Part shown: one piece after another, positions 12,467 to 24,985 of the stretch
How the letters are laid out: the number at the start of each line of letters is the position of its first letter
How positions within the stretch are numbered: position 1 is the stretch's first letter
Origin: Nageia nagi
Taxonomy: Eukaryota; Pinophyta
Assembly: GCA_050084985.1 (NCBI GenBank)
Contig: JBITNC010000001.1
Span: 39,680,001-39,744,000 of the forward strand
DNA: 64,000 nucleotides
Direction of reading: 5' to 3'
Position numbers and translations under genes: made by a program
Notes under the pieces: model-generated
Databases searched by the model: none
The model's input: the letters and a program-made list of their open reading frames with translations, nothing else
Told to the model about the DNA's origin: nothing

Positions 12467-13470
12467 TGGGAGAATCCTTTTTACCCAAACACATTCTTGA
12501 TAGTTCCAACTAAGGGATTTGAGAACTATAGATGAGAGTTGAATCACAAGCAAGGAAGCTTTGGCAAATAGTGAATGAAAACCTTGTACCTCCTACAAAT
12601 GAGAAGGCATTAGAGGCTTACAACATAAAGAATGAGTTGGAAACCTTTATGATTTACCATGCAATTTTAGATGATGTGCTCATGATAATTTCCTTTTCAA
12701 CCTCAGTAAAGGAAGCATGGGATAAACTTAAGCAAATCTACCTTGGTTAAAACTTTTTAAGAAGGTTTATCATTCTCCAAAAGTTGCTTTAATCTCATCA
12801 AGGGGAAGATAAAAATATGGCTATCTACTTGAATGAAATCATTGACCTAAGGATCCAACTTATTACTGGTGGGTGCAATTGAATCAATGATGAGTTCATG
12901 GTTTTTATCATTCTTCAAAGTCTTTCTTCAAAGTTTGAAAACTTTGTAATATTTATTGAAATAAGGTTTGATGACAAAGAAGTCTTCTCCCTTGAGAACC
13001 TTTCTAAGCACCTTTTGAAGCATGAGAAAATCCTTAACAATAAGGTGTTTATTTCTTCTTCTAAAAATAATAACATTGCTCTTGGAGCAACCAAAACTTC
13101 TTTCAAAAATAAGTTCAACCATCAAAAGAAATCTCATCCTTCTTCCTCTAAGAGGTTTGAAAAGAGAGGCAATGGCTACAACAACAGTAGGAATAATAGA
13201 AATAATAACCTCAATAGTAGAAATAATGACAACAATAATGACTTCAGGCAAAAAGATGTAAAAGGCAAAGCAAACAATCCATATCTTAAGAAAACTTTTG
13301 ATGGTAATTGTAACTATTATGGCATTCAAGGTCATAAAAAAGTTGATTGCTACAAAATGAAAAGAGAGGAAAAGAACAAAGGTAATGAAAATATAAAGAA
13401 CTACAAAGGAAAGGAGAATATTCATGCTAGTTTTGTTGTAGTGCTCTACTCCATGTCTTACTTTTTTTTC
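12467..13470 (+). pseudogene. Element C gag (copia), decayed
   Basis: Copia gag, the nucleocapsid precursor. ATG at 12467 (MGESFLPKHILDSSN, then stops) leads through a UBN2-like gag core: YNIKNELETFMIYHA, then SVKEAWDKLKQIY, a frameshift near 12750, and FIILQSLSSKFENF. An Asn/Arg-rich basic tract follows, then a zinc knuckle CNYYGIQGHKKVDC (CX2YX4HX4C, second Cys replaced by Tyr) at about 13308-13350. The start matches F (IPKHILDGSNFGIW). Stops and at least one frameshift make it non-functional. The protein end at about 13470 is approximate because protease follows in another frame. Confidence 0.75.
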
Positions 13471-16418
13471 ATTTGAATAGATTGTTGACTCTAGTTGGAC
13501 TAATCACCTATACATTGAGAAAAAAGTTTGACAACTTTCATAAGTATAAAAAAGATGCAATTATGATAGGTGATAACCCTACCCTTGAAGTCCAAAGAAT
13601 TGAAAGTGTGCTGATTCATAGAAAGGTTTTTGAAAATGTTCTCTATGTTCTTAAGTTAAGAATGAACCTTCTCTCCATGATCCAAGTTGTTATAAAAGGG
13701 TACTCTTTTGATTTTTACTATTAATATTGGTTCATTAATAAAGAACTTACCACGTTGTTTAGAGGATCTATGAAAGATAACCTCTACATTATGGATCAAG
13801 TTCCATCAAAGATGTGTCTTAGGCAATCTTTGGCACCATCATTTAGGGCACCTTAACCATAAGAGTATTCAAGTTATGAAATACTAAGAACTTGTGAAAG
13901 GTTTGCCTTCAATTTCTCCTTTATTTGGTCTATGTGAGAAGTGTATTTTTGGTAAGATGCATAGAAAAAAATTTGAAAAAGATAAGGTAATAAGAGCATC
14001 TTAACCTCTACAACTTGTGCATTCAGATTTGATGGGTCTATTTTAGACTAAGTCACTTGGAAGAGCATCTTACATCTTGACCTTCATTGATGACTTTAGT
14101 AGGATGACCTTTGGGTATCTACTTGAGTACAAAGATTAAACCTTTGAAAGTTTTAAGGTTTTTAAGGTCTTTTTTGAGAATCAAAATAACCTTAAAATCA
14201 AGATATTGAGATTAGATAATGGGGGAGAATATAATAGCAATGAGTTCGATGACTATTGTGGTAAGTATGGAATCAAGAGGTAGCTTATGATTCCTTATAT
14301 TTCTCAGTAGAATGGTGTTGCCAAAAGGAAAAATAGAATAATTATAAAGATGGCTAGATGCATGTTGGGTAATCTTTCTAAATTCTTATGGGGTGAAGCT
14401 ATGAGCACTAATATATATACCTTGAATAGGTGTCCCACAAAAGTAGTTAAGAGTAAAACTCCTTTTGAAGCTTGGTCAATAAGAAAACCTAACATTTCTC
14501 ACCTTAAGATGTTTGGTTGTGAACCATTCTCTTACATTATTTCTAATAAAAGGAAGAAGTTGGATAAAAGAATTGAAAAATGCATCTTTATGGGTTATAA
14601 AAATTAGCATAGAGGCTACAGGCTCTACTCTCCAACCTATAAAGCAGTGTTTATTTCAAGGGATGTAAAGTTCAATGAGCTTCCTAAAGAATAAGCTTCT
14701 AATGAAGATGTTGATGATCCAAAGGAATCTTCAGTTGCTCCTAGCTAGTTGGATATTGATATAGATAAATCACCTCAAGAACAAAATTCTCCAATATAAA
14801 GAGTAACAAAGAGCATGGATTTGAACAAATTCTTAATTGCCAAGATTGACAACAAGCATGAGCCCTCAAACATCAAAGAAGCTTTTAAGCATGAGTGTGG
14901 ATGGAAGCTATGAAAGTGGAGTATGAGATGCTCATGAAAAATAAAACTTGAGACTTGGTTTCTTATCCTAATAAAAATAATATAATTGGTAATAAGTGGA
15001 TCTACAAATTCAAGTTCAATTCAATTGGAGATATTGATAAATACAAGGCAAGCTTAGTAGCTAAAGGTTTTGCTCAAAAATACAATGTAGATTATGATAA
15101 AATGTTTGCTCCCATGGCAAAGATGCCTACTATAAGAGTTATCCATACTCTTTCTACAACTCAAGAATGGAAAGTTTTTCAACTTGATGTTAAGAGTGCA
15201 TTTCTCAATAGTGACTTAGATTTGAAAATCTTCATGAATCAACTAAAAAGGTTTATTATCGAAGGTAAAGAGTTTTTTGTGTGCAAGATAAAGAAGTCAT
15301 TGTATGGACTTAAGCAAGCACTATGAGCCTAGTATAAAAAGATTTTAGGGTACTTTGCAAACATTAGTTTCTTTAAGTGTTTTTCTGATTTCAACCTATA
15401 TGTGCTCAATCAAGGGAAAGATGTGGTCTTGATTCTCCTTTATGTGGATGATCTTTTGATAACTAAGAATAATGATAAAATCATTCAAGAGTGCATATCC
15501 AAATTTAAGATAACATTTGAAATGACTGATCTTGGTCTCTTGCACTACTATCTTGAAATTTAAGTGTATCAATACAAAGATTATACTTACCTCAATTAAT
15601 CTAAGTATATATCAGACATCTTGTAGAAGTTTAGAATGAAAGAGTATAAATATGTTGTGATCCTAGTATCTCCTAGAATCACTATTTCTCTAAGCTCCAA
15701 CTCTCAATTACCTGATGCTATAGCTTACAAATAATTAATTGGTAGTCTTTTGTATTTGACTATATCCAACCTAGATATTGCCTTTGTAGTAAATCTAATA
15801 GTATGATTCATGCAAAGACCATACATTGAGAACCTCAATGCTATTAAGAAAATCTTGAGGTATGTTGTAGGGATTAAGAATCTTGCTCTCAAGTATTCTA
15901 AGTTACCCTCATTTATTTTCTTAAGATTATTAGATTATGACTATGGGGAAGATAAATATGATAGGAAATCAACCTCTGCATATGTGTTTAGCATTGATTT
16001 AGGTACTATATATTTGGCTTCTAAGAAGTAGCCTATTGTTTCTCTTTCCACAATAGAAGTTGAATACTGTGCCATGTCTATTACAGCCTAAGAAACCATT
16101 TGGCTAAAGCATCTTATAAAAGAAATTAGGTATGAGCAGGGTGGCTCATATTTGATCTGTTCAGATAATCAGTTGGCTATTTCTTTAGCTAAGAATCTTA
16201 TATTCCATAAAAGAATAAAACATGTAGAAATCCATGCCCATTTTATATGGGATTTTATATGGGAGAAGATTCTTGATGGCATCATACACCTAGAGTATTT
16301 TCCATCCACCTTGAATTCTATTAATTTATTTATCAAGCCCCTCTTAGAAGCTTAGTTCTGTAAGCTTAGGGATGTTATTGAGTTGGTGAAGTTACCCTCA
16401 AGGAGGAGTGAAGTTTGA
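13471..16418 (+). pseudogene. Element C pol (copia): protease, integrase, RT, RNase H, decayed
   Basis: Order: protease region (IVDSSWTNH, near 13480; DSG altered to DSS), pre-integrase segment, integrase core with HSDLMG, LRLDNGGEYNS and NGVAKRKNR (the catalytic Glu reads Lys), integrase C-terminal part (MARCMLGNLSKF to CIFMGYKN, ending 14607 at TAG), RT (NKWIYKFKFNS at about 14990, QLDVKSAFLNSDL, LYVDDLLI at about 15440), and RNase H (YDRKSTSAYVFSIDLGTI to the C-terminal KPLLEA..., stop at 16416-16418). There are many in-frame stops plus frameshifts. Five or so stops lie at Gln codons also stopped in element F. Codons and text are close to F, so C and F are one family. Confidence 0.85.
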
Positions 16419-16539
16419 ATTTTTATGTTGAATTCATGTTTGTGATGACAACTTCACCTTTAGGAGGATTTTGTGTTGTATAGTGTTGATTTTGTAGTGC
16501 ACTTTCATGGTAAGTTCACTCTACATGAGAAATTTGTTG

Positions 16540-16770
16540 TACAAATTGACCAATCTAGCACTATTTAGTTATCCATATGTGAGAAACTCTTATGTGCTTT
16601 TTGGCACTATTTAGTTATCCATATGTAACAAACTCATATGTGCATACTCTATTTTGATCAATCTAGCACTATTCAGTTATCCATATATGAAAAAATCTTA
16701 TATGCCTTTTAGCACTATTCAATTATCCATATGTGAGGAACTCATATGTGCATGCTCTTTTTTGTAATGA
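16540..16770 (+). repeat. Tandem repeats in the element C 3' untranslated region
   Basis: Four imperfect copies of a 50-60 bp unit with AGCACTATTCAGTTATCCATATGTGA or close variants begin near 16556, 16610, 16669 and 16720. The array lies between the RNase H stop and the PPT. F has a different array at the same position. Confidence 0.75.
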
Positions 16771-17216
16771 TAATCAATACATGTTTTATATACAGTAGGT
16801 GACTATAAGTTTTTTGGCATGGCATCTTCATGATAACTTATAGTGAACCATTAATTAGTTCATGATGGCATATGTATGATTCATCTATCCTTGTTGATAT
16901 GAATATGATGCATCAAACTGATCTTTTTATTTAAGTTGCTTATAACTTGTAGGTTCTTTTGAGATTGCAAGTTATTTACCTTAGATATGCAAGCTCTTGG
17001 AGACTCTTCATGACTTCTAGTTGGATGACTACTTTATGTACATTGAAACAAGTTATGGTTAATGATTATATTTAGAAAAGTAGTGAGTCTCAAACTACAT
17101 CTTTCTTACTTTATAAATATATAAAAAGTTCTCATATATGTTGTATCTATTTGGAGGAGAACTCTCTTACTTTCTCTTCTTCTTCTCTCTTACTCGCTCT
17201 ATCCCAATATTGCATT

Positions 17217-17225
17217 AAGGGGGAG
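17217..17225 (+). other. Element C polypurine tract
   Basis: AAGGGGGAG immediately before the 3' LTR TGTTGG. The F element has AAGGGAGAG in the same place. Confidence 0.85.
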
Positions 17226-17720
17226 TGTTGGAATATATAATGCATTATTGTAAAGCTTTGTATTAAATTTTCTATGTAAAGTTCACTAATACTTAAGGGT
17301 ATCATTTGATATCTTAAGTATTTAAATGAATATGATAATGTAACTTGTCCTACACTCCATGTCATGAGCATGCCCCTTGGGTAAAAAGATGTGCATGTCA
17401 TACTTTTGTATATTAGATAAAATGGTGATCCAATGAGGAATTTTAGCTTATAAATAGAAGGTTTTCTTTTTATGATTACACATCAATTATGGAGTAAAGT
17501 TATGCTATAGGATAGAAGTGTAGGATTTGAGATTAAGAGGATTGTAAGAGAGTTGTATTTGTGATTGAAGTAAAGATCTAGTTAGTAGATGTACTCCTAG
17601 TTGGAGGAACCATTTACATATTATGTTGTGAGATTGTTTTGTGAGTTTCGTAGATGTAATTGTGAGCTTTCATGTGATCTTAGTTGACTAGAAATTATCT
17701 TTTTAGTGTTAGTTCCTTAA
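17226..17720 (+). repeat. Element C 3' LTR
   Basis: Begins TGTTGGAATATATAATGC and ends CCTTAA, where the left copy has CCTTCA, so the terminal CA has mutated. It is followed by target duplication ATACT (17721-17725). Confidence 0.88.
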
Positions 17721-20600
17721 ATACTTACATTAGTGATAGCTGTGAAAATATTATCTAGTTGCTCTTCTTTGAAAGACATTTGTACTATCTTAATATCTCC
17801 TATTTTTGTTACCTTACTCAAAATTCTTAACTGTTTCTTAGGGAGCATAGGAGGTTTATTAACAAAAGTTGCTCAATCAATAGGTTCTACAATTTACGTA
17901 AAAAAAAATTGATTTAATCTCCTCTTGGGAGGTTGTAGGAATTAAAGAATGAGAATGAGTATTTACACTTGAGGTGGATGTTGTGACCTATTAAGTGGGT
18001 ACTGATTGCTTTAGAGGTGTAGAATCTTGAATTTTAATTTCTTTTTTTGCTTCATCCATGACCTTATATTCATCATTAGCCTTGTCCATTAAGTTAAAAT
18101 CTTATTTCTTCCTAGATTGATTATCATCATCATCACCATCATCACTTGATCCACCTCTAGGTGTAGCTACTGTAAATCTTCTTTCTTCAAGTACATTTCC
18201 CTTGCCTTGTTGAATTTTCATGTGTTATTTTTCTAGGACTTATTCTTTTTGCAAAACTTCCTCTTTTTTAGGGACTCCCTCCTAAGTAGTAGTATTTATG
18301 TTTTAAGGCTTTTATAATTCCTCTACATCAAAGACTTCTTCTTCCTTTTTTGTAACTTCCAATGTCTCTTTTGTGATTTTGGGAGTTGGAGACACAATCC
18401 TTTATGATTTGGGCTATGTAGTGCAGGGTTTCTTTACTAGTTTTTTCACTTCTTTTAGATTCTATTATTTTTGAGCAAGGGTTTGAATTCTCCTCTCTTT
18501 TTCAAAGATGACTCCTAGGATGTACTAGTAGTATCTGAGGGGTTTTGTTTTCCCTTCTTTATAGGTTCTTCTAGGCTAGATGGTTTTCTAACCTCTATCT
18601 ATCTCACTCTTATAACTATTTTTCCTTGAAATTTAGGGGAAAGAGGCTGGTCCAACTCTAGAAAGGCATCTTTAGAATACTCTAACTTCCAAAACTTATC
18701 ATATTTGAATTTCTCAAATAATTCATTCTCAATATGATGGATCTTTGTTATGTGTTTAAATCTGAACCTTGTGAAATAATGTACTTTATTGGGGCCCCAA
18801 CCCAAATCTATTAGCTGGGTGAGAACATATAAACTAAGGATAAAATCTTATTGCATGTTTTCCTAGCTCCTATATTTTTTAATCCTCTCAAGGGTCATCC
18901 ATGCCTTATTTAGTGGTGTAAATTCGCATTCAAGGTACATTACTACTTCTTGCTTAATTTTATTTACAAAATATTCTATGAGGTCTATACTTATGGGAAA
19001 ATGTTGGGCATTTCTTACCTAAACTTATTATTTTTTTCATCTCCCCTGAAGGGTTATACATCTAAGGGGCTTTTATCATATCTAGTTTGAAATTATGTAC
19101 AATAAATTCTGGTATACTATCTTTACAACCCACTTCTAAAAGAGTGAAATTTTTAGTAGAAGTTGATATATCTACAATAAATTTAAAACTACCCTTGGAC
19201 CCATACTTGGTCTTTATGACATATATTCACCTACCCATCTCTATGAAATATAGCTAAGGAGTTACATACTTTGGCAAGAAAAAAAAATTTCAAAATACCC
19301 ATACCTCAAAATCATGGTACGGTCTTTGAGAAAATACTAGTCACTAACCTTATTTCCTCCCTATAGCTCTTGAATAGTGCTCTTGCATAGTTTACTAAGG
19401 AGCCTTCCTATCAAAATTTGCACTATAATTGCATAGAATTTATCAATGAACTCATAATATGATCCATGCAACTTTCTCAAAACTAGAACTCTTAAATTAA
19501 TTAGTATTAGTCTAGTACTTGGGTTTGCTAGCTAAATTAGTAGTCCTACCTCCACAAGTTTATCAAAGTTTTGATGGGTAAGGAGCCACCAAAGATATGA
19601 AGAGTTTTTGAAGTCTAATTTTTTTAATTTTGAAAAGACATCTCTTTATCTCATTAGAAATAAAAGTTAAAAAATCATAGCAAATGTGTGCCTCTGTGAT
19701 ATTGTAAGCCATATGCACTATGGCTTCATCTACTTCTATTTGGGTTTTCTTCCCTAGAATAACTACCAATATATGTAACACCTCTCTATCCCTCTTCTTT
19801 TCAAATAGAGCTATTTCATAGCTTAGCCAAAGCTATGTGGTTCTACTTCTCTGATATCTTTCACTAATCTAGTTAGTCATTTCATCTTCATTTTCATAAA
19901 AATCACCTTTCTCTCTTTTTAAATCTATATGTTTCTTCACATGAAAAGTCCAATCAATTGGAACAATAAATGCTTAAATAATATAATTAGGGGAGTAGTC
20001 AAGTATTACTTTAAAATTTGGCTATAACTCTTCTCCCTACTCGTAGTCATTGAACATTCCTATTTCATAACCTTGCTGGTTATATCTATGTGCCACCAAA
20101 TATAATAGCTTGAGGTAGATGAATGATTCATAATGAACATATTAAGCTACATCCATGTAATCATGACATCTCTCTTTGAGTGCATTAAATATTTCCCTTT
20201 TTTGAGAACTTTGAGACTTATATATTATAGAAGGATATGATTAGGGTTGGCCTTCCATGTATCAATGTGGTTCATCAGCCCCATCTCAATCCAATTCACC
20301 CTTGAAGCATTCTTGAGGTATTCCTCTTGAATGGTAATCAAGTTGCTATCCACTTGTTCTACTTTAGCTAGAGTTGATGGTTTAGAAGTTATCATGGTAT
20401 CAACACTCTTTTTAGAACCTCTAGTTTGCATTTGGAACTTGGAATCCACACTTTATAAGGTCCTTCAACTTTGTCTCTCCTTGCTCAATTTAGCTATACC
20501 AACACTATGCTCTAGTTACCATGGAAATTTGTATGCTCAAAAATGGCTAAGTGTTAAGTGGGAGGGTAAGCAAGTTGTTTTATTCATCTAGGGTTTATGA
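17721..20600 (-). pseudogene. Element E extra ORF downstream of integrase, N-terminal and middle parts
   Basis: Minus-strand region following integrase in element E. Surviving open pieces include 20225-20449 (74 codons, TRGSKKSVDTM...), 19563-19781 (72 codons, IEVDEAIVHMAYNITEAHICYDFL) and 18599-18805 (68 codons, HYFTRFRFKHITKIHHIENELFEKF). Between them the reading remains protein-like but is broken by stops. The low-complexity acidic/basic region at 17.9-18.5 kb (reads through Asp/Glu/Lys runs) continues to the coiled-coil part at 2832-3983. Additional ORFs beside gag-pol are known in Tat/Ogre elements, though I cannot assign a family. It may encode a structural or packaging accessory; that is speculation. 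Confidence 0.4.
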
Positions 20601-21479
20601 ATGATATATATTAATGGCATATAATGCTTAGGATGTCAAGATCCACACATCATATGGATTGGGTGTTAATAGGTTAGATATGTCAACTTGGAGCATGCTA
20701 ATTTTAAATTAGGGTAATAGTATGATAGTTTGAGAAATTCAAAGAAATATTTTCTTAAATGATTTCCTATTCAATTGATAGTTTAACAGTGTACTGATAT
20801 CAACCCTACATCATGCCAAATTAATGTTGAGCATTATTAGCTACCTACTTTCTTGAAAGCTATGTCTAGGAGATGTACAAGCCTAATATATATATTTATA
20901 TTTATATTTATATATATATATATTTAAAAATATGTACACTATACAATTTTTGGTGAGTGTTATGAAATCATGTTATCACTCGGTAATGCTTCAAATAGAT
21001 CCCATTAATAGGAATAGGTAATTCCAGTGACTCAATGATGTCTTGTAATTTGAACGCATTACTTTGCATGGCTTGAGTGATGATATAAGGTCTACTCTAG
21101 AGAGAGTCAAATTTCTAGTATCTTTCAAGATTTACTCTCTCCTCATCCCATTAAAGAATAATGTCACTTGGTTCAAAATTCACCTAAGAAATTTTTTCTT
21201 ATCAAAACATTTCTTAACAATCTATTGGCAATGTTGAAATGACTCATATGCTTTGTTTTGATCTTCTTCCAACTTTAAGAGCTGATTATACCTCAATTGT
21301 AGTGGCTCAAAGTCATGGTCCTCCATTTCTTGTAAGATTTTTAATTCTGGTGATTCAATGTGTATTGGTAATATAGGTATTTTACCATATACTAATATAT
21401 ATGAGGATGTTTTAATTGCTGACTTAATGCTAATCCTAACTACCCATAGTGCAAAGTCTAATTGTGTATGCCACTATCT
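20601..21479 (-). other. Element E spacer between integrase and the extra ORF
   Basis: No convincing gene. Contains a TA/TTTATA-rich tract at about 20887-20935 and some decayed frame continuing the integrase C-terminal side on the minus strand above about 21000. Confidence 0.4.
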
Positions 21480-22150
21480 GGGATTCCTTTCAATTATTAT
21501 TTTGATAATCTGAGTTATATTTTTTATTAGTTGATTTATCTAATCCATTACCTTATGGGTAATAATTTGAGGAGAATAATCAGTATATCTTGTATTCAAC
21601 AATAAACTTTGATAAGTTACCTCCAATATATGTCAAGCCATTATTTGAGATAGTAGCATGTGGGATTCCAAAGCGAGTGATTATTTTTTTGATCACTTCT
21701 ATCATTACTTCTTGATTTTTATTCTTACATGGCATAACTTCTAACCATGTAGTAAAGTAATCTATTGTAGTTAAGATAAATTTATGGCCTACTAAAAAAT
21801 TTGGCTTTATAACACCAATGAAGTCCATACCCCATTATTGGAAGGGTTCCTCAACTACCACAAGTTTAAGAGGCATAGTAGCTTGCCTTCTTTTTTTCAC
21901 AAATCTATTGCATGTGTTATATTTTTAGGATATCTTGAATGAATCTTGAAATATTTTGGGCCAATAATACCCAACTTGTAATATTTTTATTTTTGTAGTT
22001 GGTCCACTATAATGCCCACCAGAGAATTCATAATGAAATTTATGCAATATTCTTTAGAATTCATCATGAGTCACATATCTTAATAGGGTTTGATCAAAAT
22101 TTTTTCTATATAAATAGTCATATATCATTACAAACTTGAAGGCATGTAGC
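21480..22150 (-). pseudogene. Element E integrase, decayed
   Basis: Minus-strand Ty3/gypsy integrase of Tat type. The open segment 21580-21828 reads MDFIGVIKPNFLVGHKF, then TTIDYFTTWLEVMPCKN and FGIPHATISNNGLTYIGG. The first catalytic Asp (MDFIG) is visible and the second appears as Asn (ISNNG where ISDNG is usual). The zinc-binding region lies upstream (about 21.9-22.1 kb) with stops. The catalytic Glu region beyond 21580 is not open. Integrase would insert the cDNA into the genome; this copy is inactive. Confidence 0.75.
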
Positions 22151-22199
22151 TTGAATCTCTTTCTCTAAAATCTATCCAAAGATTCAAGATAATTAATAG

Positions 22200-23560
22200 T
22201 TTGAAAATAAAAAATAAGTTACTTAATCCAATCACTTTCTTCATTAAGTTGTTGCTCATCCTCTATAGTAGCAATCATATGTGAAGATTTAGCTATATTT
22301 TTACATAGAGATCTACCTTTGATCCACTTGGTTAGTTTAATTTCTATATCATATTTCATTATTTTAGTAATTCAACCAACCTTTCTTCCACCTAAGTATA
22401 ATTGTATAACATAATTTCTTACATCTAGATGGATAGTAAATATAAGGATTCTATTGTGGGAGACATAATGTCTGAATTTCTTAAATCCCTTCATTATGAA
22501 AAATACTTACTTTCCAATAAATGAGTACCTTTTCTAGTGTTGATGTAGTGTTTGGTTATGAAAGGAAATCAGATATTTTTCTTTCTTATCATCTTTCTGT
22601 GCTAGAATTGTAGCAATGCTTCTTTTTGCTCCATATGCGTACATAATGAAATCTTTTAACATATCAAGATTTTTAAGTATAACATTTTTTATTATATCTT
22701 TATTAATTTCTTTAAAGGTTAGTTTTGCTTTATCTAATCAAGAGAATATAGCATCTTTCTTTAGCATTGAAGTGATTGGGGATACAATCTCTAAAAAATT
22801 ATTAATGAATTTTTTAACAAAATTGATCTAACCAAGGAATGATTGCAAGACTTTATTATTGGAAGAGAGTGGTAATGCTTCGGTAGCTTTCACTCTATCT
22901 AGATCAATTGCTAATCCCTTCTCTAAAATAATATGGCCAAGTAATTTTCCTTGGCTAACCATAAAAATTAGATTTTTTTGGATTAATTGAAATACCAAAT
23001 TCTATGCATTTTTCAAAAACTTATCTGAGATGTTTTAGATGATCCTTTCTACTCTTAGAGAATACTATAATATCATCCAAATAGACTAAGATATTCTTAT
23101 TTATTAGGTCATAAAATGCATGATCAATGGCTCTTTAAAAAATAGCTCATACATTATAAAGATAAAAAGATATTCTTTGACAAGCAAATATTTTCCATTT
23201 AGTTGTAAATGTAATTTTGTACTGATCTTTATTTTTGACCCAAATTTGGTTAAATCCTGAGTAGCCATAAATCATTGAAAAATAACAAGCTCTAGCTACT
23301 ATATGCAAGATTTACTCCATAGGTGGGAGAGGATAATTACCTTTGAGAGACACTTGATTCAAATTTTTAAAATCAACACAGAGTCTAATTTCTTTACTCT
23401 TCTTTCTGACAAGAATAATATTTGTAACCCAAGAAGAATGCTTGATGGGATAAATAATTTTTAAATAAAGTAGCTTGATTAATTCTTATTTCATGGCTTC
23501 TTCTATTTTTAGGTTGATTGGCCTTTATTTTTGCCTATATGGTTTGGCATATGGCTCAAG
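22200..23560 (-). pseudogene. Element E reverse transcriptase and gypsy-type RNase H, decayed
   Basis: Minus strand. A Tat-type lead-in reads ISWTYDDIKTYD and AKPYRQK (with a stop) at about 23600-23540. RT then shows SSWVTNIILVRKKSKEIRL, CVDFKNLNQVSLKGNYPLPP (about 23430-23310) and the catalytic LVYLDDIIVFSKS (about 23090-23050), so the YLDD box is intact. The RNase H/connection region follows (SFLG.INFVKKFINNF, about 22850-22800; YAYGAKRSIATILAQKDDKK, about 22640-22570). Several stops and shifts. Order and sequence fit the Tat/Ogre clade. Confidence 0.8.
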
Positions 23561-24172
23561 TGCAATTGTGGCTTGGATGACACTCTTATCATATGTTTTA
23601 ATATCATCATAAGTCCAAGAAATTGCTTTGGAGAACTTATGATAAATTTGAGATATAACAACTTTTTCTTCATTAGAACACTCTGAACCTATCTTTATAT
23701 ATCTATCAAGATCTATTTCTAGCTCAACATAACTCTCCTTTTGGATGAGAAAGGATTTAGCTTTCTAGACATGTTCTGAATCAAATAGTCTTTCAAAAGA
23801 GAGTAATCCTTTTTGTACAACATTATTTTTGAGTTGGATAACATTTGATTCTTGGAAATAGTTAGGTAATTACTGAATAGTGAAAGTGTGAGCTACTGCT
23901 TCATCCAACAAGAAGTTCATTATATGCTCATTAAAATCAAATACTTGCCAAAAATTTGTAGCATCAAGTACTAAAGGCTTACATTAAACTTTGACTCTAA
24001 GAGTTCCTCTTTTATAATGAGCAAGGTTATATCATACCCCCTTACTACCAAGTGCATCAACTATTTAGTTGTACTTTATAGAAATAGATATAAAATTTAT
24101 AGCCAAGAATGACTCTAATAAATCCCAAACTCTATTCCTATAGGTCTTTAAATAATGATATTTTACACTAAT

Positions 24173-24406
24173 CTAATTTTTTATTTGTTTTATTACCAAT
24201 TTTGAGTCACCATGGACAATTAGGCATCTAATTCCTATATTGATCACTTTAGATAATCCTAAATAAAGGGCTTCATACTCAACAACATTATTTATACAAA
24301 TCAATGTGAATCTAAAGAAGAATCTTTTCATATGTCCTTCTAGAGATTTGAACACAACCCCAACTCCACATCCATGCTTACATCTAGATCCATTAAAGTA
24401 CATCAT
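24173..24406 (-). pseudogene. Element E archaeal-type RNase H (aRNH) domain
   Basis: A 77-codon open segment on the minus strand: YFNGSRCKHGCGVGVVF, then FRFTLICINNVVEYEALYLG and LIVHGDSKLVIKQIKN. It matches the Tat-lineage aRNH pattern D-G-S...G.G.G, N-N-x-x-E-Y-E-A and G-D-S; the first Asp reads Asn here. The domain precedes RT on the minus strand, followed by a linker (NFWQVFDFNEHIMNFL, about 23.95 kb). That order occurs in some plant Tat groups, whereas Ogre-type elements carry aRNH after RT-RNH. Confident in domain identity, less in clade. Confidence 0.7.
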
Positions 24407-24779
24407 CTATATTTCATGCTCCTTTTAAACTGTGATCAAGATTGGCTAGGTATATTCATATAAATAATAATTACCCATGCTAGCATTTATGACCTGATAA
24501 TTTAAATCATTTGCTAGGACTTCAATTATTAGGAGTGATTCTCTAAGTGTATCCCTTTCAAATACTTCCACAGGTTGAGAGCCATTCAAATAGTTTTGTT
24601 CTATGGTATTTTTAAGATGAACACTTTTGGTTTTCTCATTCATAATTTTTACTTATTTAATTTGGAATGGAAGTAAGAGATGAGTATAGTCTAAAGCTAA
24701 GTATCCTCTCAATTTAGTAATGATTTCTTTGGATAGACATATTTCAAATAAAGATGGAAGATCAACCATAATGATAAAT

Positions 24780-24985
24780 TGAATAACACAATCAAAGTTA
24801 TTAGGAATCATTTAACACTACCAAAAACATATATAGAGGAAGAATCTAATTATATGACACCATCAATACATCTTGTAATGTACAACTTCATTTTATTTGC
24901 AACAACTTTAGGAATTACAGTTATTATAGCTCTAGTATCTATCATACAGTTATTTACTACCCAACCTTATAATCTTAGAGATAGA
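24780..24985 (-). pseudogene. Element E aspartic protease, decayed
   Basis: Minus-strand reading gives CMIDTRAIITVIPKVV then LYITRCIDGVI and SSSIYVFGSVK, the pattern of Tat protease in which MIDSGASNTVMP is usual. The catalytic D-S-G reads D-T-R, so it is inactive. It lies between gag and aRNH. Confidence 0.6.

Larger units (their letters stand above)
3984..17720 (+). mobile_element. Element C: Ty1/copia LTR retrotransposon interrupted by gypsy element A
   Basis: Plus-strand copia element with LTRs 3984-4474 and 17226-17720 and target duplication ATACT (3979-3983 and 17721-17725). Without nested element A and one ATCCA copy it is about 8.4 kb, nearly the same as its relative F (53790-62172). 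Internal order: PBS, a leader of about 2.6 kb, gag, protease, integrase, RT, RNase H, a tandem-repeat tract, PPT. The polyprotein has many stops and frameshifts. It lies inside the downstream ORF of element E. C keeps the gag that F has lost. Confidence 0.9.
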
